NCBI GenBank assembly: GCA_015680635.1
Contig: JAABOA010000015.1
Coordinates: forward strand, 7,897-39,405
Direction of reading: 5' to 3'
DNA length: 31,509 bases
DNA from: Lunasporangiospora selenospora
Lineage: Eukaryota > Mortierellomycota > Mortierellomycetes > Mortierellales > Mortierellaceae
A program made the translations under genes and the position numbers. The notes under the pieces were generated by a model. It saw nothing but the letters and a program-made list of their open reading frames with translations, was not told the origin of the DNA and did not search any database. Position 1 is the stretch's first letter. Every line of letters starts with the position of its first letter. Positions 11,200-20,437 of this stretch are shown in pieces.

Positions 11200-12998
11200 A
11201 TGGTCAACCCCGTCCAACCCCAGGCTACCACCGATCTTCTCCCCATCATCGACCTTGGTCTCTACCTTGAGAACCCCGAGTCGCCCGAAGCCCAGGCCGA
11301 ATGCAAGAAGGTATGTCTCCCACATTCTCCAGGGGCTCAATGTCTCTGACCTCGTGGGAAGAATTCACCATGTTGCCATTTCTGAACCAATTGCTGGAAC
11401 TCATGTCATGATGGTCCTTCCTTCTAAAAACCTGTTTTCATCCCTTCAGGCCGCCGATGCTATTCGCGACTATGGTGCGCTCATCGTCAAGGACCCTCGC
11501 GTCACTGGTAAAGACAACTCTACACATTCTGAGACGACCCCTCAGACCAAAGGAATTGGACCAAAAGAAAAACAACAACTATGCTTTACACTGACAAGAT
11601 TTTGGATAATTTCTTTTTTTCTAGAAAAGGACAACAATGACTTTATCGACATGATGGAGGACTACTTTAACCAGCCATTCGATGTCAAGCTCAAGGATGC
11701 TCGCCCCGATTATGGCTACCAGGTACCGTCCCGAGTTACCCCCGAATTGACCGAGGATCCCAAGTGTCCCAAGGACCCCCACTGCTTGGACATTATTGAT
11801 CATGTACGTAGTCAACCTTAACCCTTTCTGTCCGACAAACGTCCTATGTGAAAAGGCTCTCTTTCTCGATGTTCACAGGAACTCGGCCTTCTTTGTTATT
11901 CGCGTATTTACTAGATTCCCGAGAAGAACCGACCATTGGCTTTTGATGGGCCTGATCCCAAGTGGCGTTTCTTCTGGCGTGTTGGTGAACAGCCCCCTAC
12001 CACTAACTTCCCTCGCTTGAATGCTGAGCCTGTCGTTCCTGAAGGTAAAACAGCACTAGTATCGTCTTTTTTTAGAGATTGTACGGCTTGGGCTTGTCAC
12101 TTACTATGAAGCATATTTACTATGTCTTCTCGAATAGCTTTCAAGGACACGTGGACTTCCACGATGGACGTTTGGGGTAACACGCTTCACTGTGGAGTGT
12201 TGGGACTGGCCGAGATGATTGCCGTCGGTTTTGGTTTGCCTAGCAAGACCTTTGTTGACATGGCCCGTTATGGTCCTCATCTCTTGGCTCCCACTGCCAG
12301 TGATTTGAACAAGTATGGTCAGGTTGGCACAGTCCTTGCTGGTTTCCACTATGACCTCAACTTTTTGTAAGTTTTTAGTGTCTTCACCTTGCCCTTCCCC
12401 CCCCCCTACTCTTTTTCAAATTGGGCGAAATGAAAGTTTCAGGGACCCCTCAGTCACTAACGAGTTAAATTTTCTCCGCTCTGGACGATTTTCCCCCCGC
12501 CCTTGATAGGACCATTCACGGCAAGTCTCGCTACCCTGGATTGAACATCTGGCCCCGCAACGAGGCTGAGAAGCTTGCTGTCCGTGTCCCCGATGGCTGC
12601 TTGCTGGTAAGAAACATTAAAAGGTCGCGCTGGAAATTAATATCGTGTATTAGATTACGAGACACGTCTCTAACGGGAGTTCTATTTTACCTTGCCCTAA
12701 TCCCCAGGTCCAAGCAGGAAAGCAGCTCGAGTGGTTGACAGGTGGTGTCGTCCAGGCAGGATATCATGAAGTGATTGTGAACGAGAACACTCGGAGAGTG
12801 ATGGATAACAAGACGAACGATCGCCCATTGTGGAGAATCTCGTCGACCTTCTTTTTGCACATGGCCTCGGACAGCATGTTGCGCCCACTTGAGGGTGTCT
12901 TTGATACAGAGGAGGCGCGCAAGGCCAAGTACCCCAAGACGTACACGGGTGATCAAGTCCGTGCCGAGTTGGGACTGATCAAGTTGATGGAGCACTAA
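11200..12998 (+). CDS. 2-oxoglutarate/Fe(II)-dependent oxygenase, isopenicillin N synthase-like
   Basis: A 364-residue non-haem iron oxygenase; the substrate is unknown. Exons: 11200-11310, 11450-11507, 11625-11803, 11915-12044, 12138-12366, 12510-12606, 12708-12998; all six introns are GT-AG and every phase joins. The N terminus (LLPIIDLGLYLE, then AADAIRDYGALIVKD) resembles the DIOX_N part of the family. Iron ligands are visible as His230-x-Asp232 in GFHYDLNFLTIHG and His288 in QAGYHEVIVN; Arg311-x-Ser313 (RIS) fits the 2-oxoglutarate-binding RxS. These residues suggest an active enzyme that uses 2-oxoglutarate rather than a true isopenicillin N synthase. No biosynthetic cluster genes (NRPS, PKS, P450) are nearby. 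It could act on a small metabolite, a hormone-like compound or an amino acid. Seven exons in 1.8 kb is dense, and intron 5 contains a poly(C) run. Confidence 0.9.
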
Positions 12999-13069
12999 TT
13001 TTATTTCTCAGTTTCCCGACTATCATCTCTCTCTCTTTCTCGCTCTCTACGTTTGTGGAGTTGCTTTGT

Positions 13070-13075
13070 AATAAA
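13070..13075 (+). terminator. Poly(A) signal of oxygenase gene
   Basis: AATAAA 72 bases after the stop codon at 12998, preceded by a CT-rich 3' leader. The hexamer and position fit a fungal cleavage signal. Confidence 0.6.
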
Positions 13076-13351
13076 AAATCTGTATTCTGTGTCGACTATT
13101 GGTGGGAGTCCCTATCTGGTTAATGTTTGCCACTCCACTTCTGGTTTTAGGGGGGGGGGGAGGATGTTTAATCCTGATAAGCTCATTTAATGGTGTCACA
13201 TTTTTTCCCTTGTCAATGTCAATGTCAAGTTCTTTGTTCTTTTTCGGCTCTCATCTTGATCATTCTTCTTTCCCCTGTCCACAAGGCCCTTCTCTTTTAA
13301 TTACACCAGAGTAAGCATACAGGCGGATGTTGGTGCGTGTAAAAAAAAAAA

Positions 13352-13361
13352 NNNNNNNNNN
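13352..13361. other. Assembly gap (10 N)
   Basis: Ten Ns directly after an A11 run at 13341-13351. The true length is unknown, because ten Ns is a common placeholder. Confidence 0.99.
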
Positions 13362-13712
13362 GAGGTACTGTCGATGCAGAGTGTGCACGGCCTGCAATTC
13401 CTCCATCCGTTTGCCTCCATAGTTGGAATAGCAGTGACAGGCACAAAGGAAAGAGGAAAGAGTGTCTCACCCTTGTAAAAAGCTCGCCTATTCGACGCAC
13501 TGCCCCTTTCTCACCTGTCCTGTAACTGTTCATGCATAATTTGTAGACAACAATAGCCATTGTTCAAGCATCCTTTGTTGTTGTGGTTTTTAATGGGGTA
13601 AACTGCTTGCTAGGATCATCCCTTGACAAGAGATGTTTTTTTCTTTTTCAATATGGTACAGAACTAGACAAGAGCAAATGAGGTAATGGTGGGAACAAAT
13701 CTCCAGATCCCT

Positions 13713-14991
13713 TTACTCCTCGCGCCAGAGCGAGTGGGCGACCGTAGGAGCCCAGTCCGACTGACTGCTGTGGCCCTGAAGGCAGACGTACTTGCGACCA
13801 TCAAACTTGACCTTGTCACCGGTCGAGTAGCTACCGTGCGACTTCCACTTCTTCTTATCTCCTTTCTTCTTGTGGTCATCATCAGAGTCCGAATCCGAAG
13901 AAGAGGAGGAGTCGCTACCGCTACCTCTCTTGTCCTTCTTCTCCTTCTTCTTCTTGTCCTTCTTGTCCTTCTTGTCCTTTTTATCCTTGCTGTCATAGTG
14001 CGACGAGGTGCTCTCGTGGTATGAAGTCGATACTCCATGACCAGTTGTCACGCCCTGGACGGTCGTTGAGGTCATAGTCGCCGATTCGTGGCTGGCACTG
14101 CTGCTGCTGGTGTAAGCGTGATGGGCAATTCCTCCGGCCACAGCAGTTGCCGCAACACCTGCGGCAATACCTGCGCCAACACCCAGTCCGCTGGACTGGT
14201 TCTGCTTTTGGAGCTCCTCCTCTTTGCGGGCTGCCTCCTCCTTCTCCTTCTTCTTGTGGTCGCCCATAAGCTTGTTGGCGAGAAGTCCGGCCCCAACAGC
14301 CAAAAGACCTCCAACAGCAGCCTGGCCAACATCGGCCATCGTCTCCTTGCTCTTGAGCGACTTGGCGCGCTTCTGATGAGCCTCGTTAATATGAGAGACA
14401 CCGCGGACGGGCTGGGAAGATGTCTGAGCGGGCTGAGTGTTCTGGCCAGGGACATTGACGGCAGTCAAAGTCAAGTGGACCTCTCCGCCGGGCTTGCCGC
14501 TGGGAAGGTAGACTTCAAAGAGACCATTCATGACTCCACCGGGTGCGTGGACGGCCTGGTTGATGGGGATAGAGGCGAAGGCAATGATGGCATCGACAGT
14601 CAACTCATTGTCCATGATCTCAATGTAGAGCTCGGGTTCGCCTGCAAGAGGCACAGAGAAGGTGTGGTTCCAGACGGGATTCTGGCCAGCACCCTTGTGA
14701 GTAGGGCCAGTCTGGAAAGACTTGGGATTCTGAAGATCGACAGAGAGCTGGATGTAAGGGTCCTGCTTGCCAAGGGACTAGAGTTGTAATGGGGAAGAAA
14801 AGAGTCAGGATTATGATGACGCGAACCAAGGGGATAGGCACAGGAAAAGAGCAGGGACAAAAGCAGGGACGGGAGCAGGGGCAGGGACAGGGCAGAGAGG
14901 ACAGCAGCTAAAGCACACACGTTACCTCGACATCCTTGAGGTTGTTGGCACCATGGGCCTGGATGATGAGAGTGGGACCGGAGTGGGACAT
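13713..14991 (-). CDS. C2-domain protein with Gly-zipper, Lys-rich linker and C-terminal CBM5/12-like module
   Basis: 376 residues from two exons (14991-14926 and 14777-13713, phase-0 GT-AG intron). Residues about 5-130 form a C2 domain: LIIQAHGANNLKDVE, then LGKQDPYIQL (Asp28), the Asp of IMDNE (Asp77), and GEVHLTLTAV as a last strand. Residues about 169-240 have two Ala/Gly-rich helices separated by a charged coil, of Gly-zipper type. Residues 285-332 are Lys/Asp repeats (KDKK units) followed by a Ser/Asp block. The last 44 residues (333-376), with Y-x2-GDKVKFDGRKYVCLQG and a final SLW, match the pattern of type-3 chitin-binding modules (CBM5/12). There is no signal peptide, so a chitin-binding-like tail on a C2 protein is odd. 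Possible roles are calcium/lipid binding at membranes near the cell wall, septa or Woronin-type plugs; this is inference. Confidence 0.85.
14866..14892 (+). promoter_or_regulatory. Potential G-quadruplex in intron 1 of the C2/CBM gene
   Basis: Five runs of three or four G at 14866-14868, 14871-14873, 14878-14881, 14884-14886 and 14890-14892, with loops of 2 to 4 bases, meet the standard G-quadruplex rule. It lies in the 148-bp intron on the template strand, and arises from repeats of GCAGGGAC. Confidence 0.6.
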
Positions 14992-15109
14992 CTTGTATTG
15001 TCGGCTGTAGGGGAGAGGTATGTGAATGGGATTGGGTCAGAGAAAAAGAAAGAGGAGCGAAAGTGAACGGTGCGTGTGTGAGAAAAATCCAGACCAAGAA
15101 GGTGCGGGT

Positions 15110-15116
15110 CTTTATA
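15110..15116 (-). promoter_or_regulatory. TATA box of the C2/CBM gene
   Basis: TATAAAG on the minus strand, about 120 bases upstream of the ATG at 14991. The paralogous C2 gene has a TATA box at nearly the same distance. Confidence 0.65.
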
Positions 15117-16872
15117 GCAGGGCCTGCCCCTGTGAGAAGAGAAGAGCGGAGGCGTGCATCACTTGACCTGGCTGTCAACCTGGTCCAAAGGCGACTCCAA
15201 AATTGCCCTGCAGCCCGGGTGTGCCCACGTACATTTCGCCTACGTATATGACTGCTGAGATCATCCTGCGCGTTTGTGGGATTTGGGGGCTTCGCCTCTT
15301 TGCATCGAGTGCGCTCTCACAGAAATGCGAGTGGAGCGGAGGAAAAAAGCCCACCTCACCTTTGGAAAAGGAGGAAGGAAGCTGTGTTGCTGGGATGACA
15401 AGGAACCGGCTCTCTCCAAACAAAACGGGTTTGGTCCAAGTCATCTCAATAATGGCGGTTATTATTAGCGTCCCCAACCTTATCATCAAGGGACCCTCTC
15501 TTCCCGCGTCCCTACCCACCAACCCATGCTCAATCAGCATCTACTCAACCATCCAAGGACCTGAGCAAAGGTCAGCCCATCAGCTCCTAAACGCCGATCG
15601 CCTTACCACTCCCCACCAACACACCCGGATCAATTCACACCCTCTCACCCCACTTCCACATCATGCCATCGATGACTGCACTGGTCTATCTTCCCGCGGG
15701 GGCCCAGAGTATTTTTTCTGCTCTCTAATTTTCCTTTTCTCAAAGAATACATTTGCCCCACAGGAAGAGACAAATGGGAACCGGCTGAGCAAAGCAGAAA
15801 GGAGGAAGACGACGCGATTGACTGGACTCTGTTGTCATTTTCTCCCGTTAGCTATACCCTCTTCCTGGTATATACATAACGGCGACCTGGTGGAAGCGGA
15901 CGTGTTCGAGCTACTCATGTGTTCTGTAAGTCCAGGGGAGTCTGAGGTCTGCAAAAGGGTCGCGTCGTGTGCGATTGTTCAGTTGTGGTTTTAGTCCATC
16001 CTGGTATAACAAACACGCACAGAGCGATGGAGAAAAGGGGGACGAGAATCTTTTCCGCATGGTCCAATGTACTTTGCCTTCCGGTGAAGGGATCATCTTG
16101 GCTCGGACACCTCTTTCTTTGTCGCTCCCTGTTGGGCTTGTCGCGGCATGATTATCGCCGTAACGCTGAAGTCTCTGCTTGCGATACTTTTTCTTCTTTT
16201 CACCAGAGGGAAAAAAAGGTAAGACAGGTCAAAAAGGAACAGCGGTTTTATTTTCCCCAGTTTGGTTACAGAAACCAACGCTTGACTCGATCAAAAGAAA
16301 GAAAGTAGGGACGCGTTGGCGACTGAGAGAGAGGCAAGTCTGGCCCCCATTTCTTGAATTGGTGGTGGGCGCTGTACTGGGCTGTACTTGGGCCGAGTCA
16401 AATATAATGTGATGTATATTCACCAGTTCTGCACTTGTCCAACCTGCAATGGCGTATCGGCTCCCTCTTCTCTTTGGCGTTTTTGTTGGATGTTGCAGGC
16501 TGCTAGTCAATTGAGAGTGACATGAGAGACGCTGAGTAGAGAGTATCGACTACATTGGCGCCAGTTCAGGGGTCAGAAGTCTTTGACAAAATGGAATTGA
16601 CATGGGATGGGCTGATTGGTAGCCAATTGATGCATGTTTCGCGCCATCCAAAACGAACGTCACGGCTTGCAAGTCCAGACGGTCTTTCAAATACTCCCTA
16701 TCCGAGACATTCGAAGGACGAGAAAAAGAGACTGAGCGTCAGCAATCTATCCTCACAGGGCCCCATCTTTTTCTTTACTCTTCAACTGGAGATCTTATTA
16801 AAAGACAGGGGGATACACGCGTTGAAGTGACGAAGGATGTGAAGGGGTAATTCCTTTTTTGCCTATTTTTTT

Positions 16873-16878
16873 TTTATT
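16873..16878 (-). terminator. Poly(A) signal of second C2 gene
   Basis: AATAAA on the minus strand, about 130 bases past the stop codon at 17005, next to a T-rich stretch on the plus strand. Confidence 0.45.
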
Positions 16879-17004
16879 ATTTACAAACACAGGTTTCTGT
16901 AGTTGGAGAGGGGGTAAAAAGAAAGAGTTCACACGCCCATTCAAAATGAAAGGGCGAAGGAAGGGGAGCGAGAAACTGAAGGTTGACCTGTCGGCAAATG
17001 GCAT

Positions 17005-17746
17005 TTAAGCCTCACGCTTTTCGGCCTTCTTGACAGCAGAATCCGCCTTGTGGTTCTTATAGAGGGCATATGCACCGGCAGCCAAGGCAGCAGCGCCGGC
17101 AGCAACGGCAACATCTTGGGCACCCTCCTTGTTACCAGCCTTCTTGAAGTTGGCCTGGTGCTTGGGGACGATAATGGTCTGGCCGCGGCGGCCCTCAGCA
17201 AGGCTCCTGCCAGTGGAGCCACCCTCATGGGGTGGTTGGCCGGGGGAAAGTGCATAGATCGAGAGGTAGATCTCACCGCGTGCCTTGCCCTTCTCATTGT
17301 AGAGATCAAATGTGGCGGCGAGGTGATTGTTGGGTGCCTGGAAGACCTGGTGCAAGTCGATGGCAGTGAATGAAATAGGCTCATCGACACCGCGCTCCTG
17401 GTCGATGACATCGACATAGAGGATGGTTTGCTCGGGCGTAAGGTTTTCAAGGACCACGGAATCGTTCCAGACGGCTGTCTTGCCTCCATCATGGTGGGTC
17501 TTGGTCTTCTTGGATGCATTCTTATCGTCAAGGTTAACAGTGAAACGGGCATAGGGGTCGTTCTTTCCGAATCTCTATTATGTTGAGGAACAGATGATCG
17601 TTAGTAAAACACTCTGCCACCTCAGCATGTCAATGGCAGGAACCAGGGATGTGTCATCAGAACACAATAGTGCGCATGGGAAAGTATAGTACCTCAACAT
17701 CCTCGAGGCCGTTGGCTCCGTAGGCGATAATTTGAAGAGAAGACAT
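17005..17746 (-). CDS. C2-domain protein, short paralogue
   Basis: 207 residues from two exons (17746-17693 and 17574-17005, phase-0 GT-AG intron). Residues 1-130 form a C2 domain related to the neighbour at 13713-14991: LQIIAYGANGLEDVE lines up with LIIQAHGANNLKDVE, FGKNDPYARFTV with LGKQDPYIQLSV, and GEIYLSIYAL with GEVHLTLTAV. Asp24 in KNDPY and Asp72/Asp75 in YVDVID are candidate calcium ligands. The C-terminal 43 residues hold an Ala/Gly-rich helix (about 175-190) and a Lys-rich end, a short version of the neighbour's Gly-zipper; the Lys/Ser linker and chitin-binding-like module are absent. The intron falls after the same DVE in both genes, which supports duplication. It is most likely cytosolic and membrane-associated; cargo or partner unknown. 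Confidence 0.87.
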
Positions 17747-17866
17747 GGTTGAGTTGAGCTTTAGGGGAAGGAGCGAAGAACTGGTTGGGAGTGCGAGGGA
17801 ATATGGGTCCTTGAAGTGGGCAGGAGAGTGTGAATGAGAGACACAACAATGGCTGAGTAGCGAGGG

Positions 17867-17874
17867 TATTTATA
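17867..17874 (-). promoter_or_regulatory. TATA box of the short C2 paralogue
   Basis: TATAAATA on the minus strand, 121-128 bases upstream of the ATG at 17746. It is a full consensus, which suggests regulated or strong expression. Confidence 0.7.
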
Positions 17875-20285
17875 CGTCAAGTCCAGGAAAGGGACGATGT
17901 GAAAATCGACAAGTGTCGATGATGTGATTACGCGAACTGGCACGACCACAAGGACGGGGTTTGGTCTCCCACTTGCCCCTTTGGGAAAACACGGCCAATT
18001 GTTGGCCATTGTTAATCCGGTGAACATTATGGGCTTTTTTTTGTGATGCTGAAGTATTAGAACGCCATTTAATAAATTATCGTGGGCCCCAGACTTTTGC
18101 CTCTCCCTCCTTGGATACTCTTGGTAGAAAAACTATAGGATTGGGCTGAGAGCCCTGGTATGATTCAGTGGATTATCTTTACATTTCTCCAGTTCCAGAC
18201 TCATCCCCTGTTCAGAATCATCCCTCTTGCTGCTCCTGAACCGTCGGGGCAATATCGTACCTGTGATATGGGCAGGCACCTCAAGGTGAACAATGGACCC
18301 ACGTCAAGCACCATGAGGACGACCCTCACCTCTTGGCAGTTCTGGAGCACGGGAGCTGGCAAGACATGGCCAATTGTTTCTGGTAGATTGGTCGATTGCT
18401 CGTCGGGACATTTGTGCTCGCCCAATGCGACGGATGCCATGGCACTGTTAAAAAAGCGAAATCGGCCCCATCCCATTGCCCCTTGTTTGCAATAAGGAAC
18501 AGAACTCACGCATCTTCGCTGAAAATTCAAGAATACACAGAACCGTAGTCAATACAGTCCAAATTTTCTCCGAAGTCAACAAGTATCGATGTCGCCTTCT
18601 TGCCCGTCATTGACGTTCTATGCCATGTCATGTCGTGGTCGAAAGGGCCAGCGACAATTGGCTCTTTGAACCTGTCGTAGTGGCAGGAAAGTGATCAAGG
18701 AAAAAGGAAGTAACGGTCAAGACATTGGCATGAACAACTCCCGGAATCCTCGGCTCAGGGGGGAGAGGAGAAGGAGAAGAGGCGCGTTTATGCAATGGTG
18801 TCCAGTGGTTAAGCCTTCCCCCAGAGAAAACCGTGTTCTTGAGCCCATGTGTGTTCCGCCTGTCAAAGGTACGGTGAAGGGCGGTGTGTACGTGATGATG
18901 TATTTGCCCTGGCCAGTCAAAGTGAGGTGCGTCTATTTCGGGCAGCCCGCCATTGGGATTCAATATATTCACCCGTGCATACCCACTTCTCCAGAACACA
19001 ATGGGATAGGCCCATTGAAGCTGCTTACTCCAATGTTGCCTGGATTTGTTTGCGTCCTTGGAGTGACCCTGCGCTTGCATGAGCTCCTCACTCAACGCGG
19101 ATCGGGGCTTGAGGGCTGTTAAGAAGATGGCGCGCAATTTTGTTCTTGAGAGTCTTATGGCGAATGAACGAGTACAGAGCTTACGTCTTTGAAGCACACA
19201 CCGTTTTCTTTTCCTTTCTATTTTCTTGACAATACCCCTTTATCATGCCCTCCTCAACCATCCCAGACTTTCCCACCCTTCACTTACGCTTCCTTTTGCT
19301 CTTTCTATTTTCCACATTGGCCTCAACATCTTCCCAACTGAGCCGACCCTCACCCCTTCTTTCATGGCAAAGAGGAGAGAATAGGCCGTCCAGATTATCG
19401 TGGCCTTCATCACCGTTTACAGTCGGGACACAGGAACAAAATTATTTTTCTCAATCTTTGAAAGGATGCCTTTGAATGAGAGTCAGAAAGAACAAGCAGG
19501 GAGGGAGGGGAGGACCAGAGACTACTGTAGACGTCTTTCTCACGCACACCGTTACTTTTTTGTTTGTCTTTGTTTTCTTTTAGTGTATTAACAGGACAGA
19601 TTTGGGGAGACCTTAGGGCAGGCCCATAGATCAAGCCAAATTGCTCCTTCTACTGGCAATCTGTCACTTACCTTGATGCGGGAGGAAGGGAGGGGGTTTT
19701 TTTTACTCTACTGTATCTGGTGGTAAAAAAAAGTGATATTGGGACAGTACGAAAACTCCTCCAAGGCGCGTGATATACAAAGTGGACAGCAAAGGATTAC
19801 TTTGGGGTCTTTTTCTTACCTTATCTAATCCCTTCCTCCCTGGGCACTGTAGGTTTCACTTTTCTACAAATACTCATTCGGGAATATGCCTCTCCTTCTT
19901 TACCCCAACCCACTCAGCATCAAAAAAGACGCAAGGATGGCCAACAAACAGTGTTGAAAATGCTCTCAATACTTTTCTTCCTGACGCGTAGGAAAAATAA
20001 TATAAAAAAGATAAGTGCGAAAGACCCAGGATTATTGATGTTTTATTTGGTCGCATGGACCGAAGGAAAACAATATGAAGGACTTGGGACGAGAGGATTC
20101 ATAAGGGACTGGGCATGGAGCAAACTAGTTTAGCAGCCTGGAACAGCCGCCACACAAAGGAAAAAGAGGGCTATCCACTAGGTCATGAACTGTAGCACAA
20201 GGCAATGGGACTATGGCTAATTTACCCATTCCTCTGGGAAAGGTGAAGGGTTCGCATGTGCGTTTCTTTGTGTTGGGACCACCAT

Positions 20286-20291
20286 TTTATT
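20286..20291 (-). terminator. Candidate poly(A) signal of GGC1
   Basis: AATAAA on the minus strand about 150 bases past the stop codon at 20438. Spacing is plausible; no cleavage site can be seen. Confidence 0.45.
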
Positions 20292-20437
20292 ATTACATTT
20301 AGTTCGCGAGTTGGGACACAGAGGACAAGCAGGTAATGGCATGATGGCAAAGCATATCGAGCAAAGGGAGTTTTTGGAAGAAGAGGGGGGTTTGCATCAC
20401 AATGTTGCGTATTGGCTGTCTCCACAGTTTTATCTTT

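Larger units (their letters stand above)
12999..13712. other. Spacer between convergent oxygenase and C2 genes, with assembly gap
   Basis: Holds the 3' region of the oxygenase gene (CT-rich stretch 13022-13048, AATAAA at 13070), a poly(G) run near 13150-13160 and a ten-N gap. No gene is evident; short frames run through the Ns. Confidence 0.6.
14992..17004. other. Gene-free spacer between the two C2 genes
   Basis: 2.0 kb containing the promoter of the left C2 gene (TATA at 15110-15116) and the 3' region of the right C2 gene. The longest frame (15203-15994, +) has no motif, no start context and runs through the promoter; I do not support it as a gene. Confidence 0.5.
17747..20437. other. Long spacer without a supported gene
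   Basis: 2.7 kb between the right C2 gene and GGC1, both on the minus strand. It contains the C2 promoter and several frames of 60-190 codons that overlap on both strands (18201-18530 and 18628-19197 minus; 18160-18495 and 18691-19122 plus). None shows a known motif or a clean multi-exon chain. A pseudogene or lineage-specific gene cannot be excluded. Confidence 0.5.

Noticed and set aside
14088-14789. Plus-strand 233-codon Leu/Gly-rich frame that looks like a membrane protein
   Set aside because: It is antisense to the C2/CBM gene; its hydrophobic look comes from reading Lys/Glu and Ala/Gly codons backwards.
15203-15994. 263-codon frame between the C2 genes
   Set aside because: It has no recognisable domain or signal, starts inside the C2 promoter area and its residue use looks random. 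A transcript would change this view.
18628-19197. 189-codon minus-strand frame in the long spacer
   Set aside because: Overlapped by frames of similar length on the other strand, no motif, and no convincing splice chain.
19245-19475. Frame starting with a signal-like hydrophobic stretch
   Set aside because: Only 76 codons, and the hydrophobic part arises from a CT-rich region; there is no conserved feature after it.
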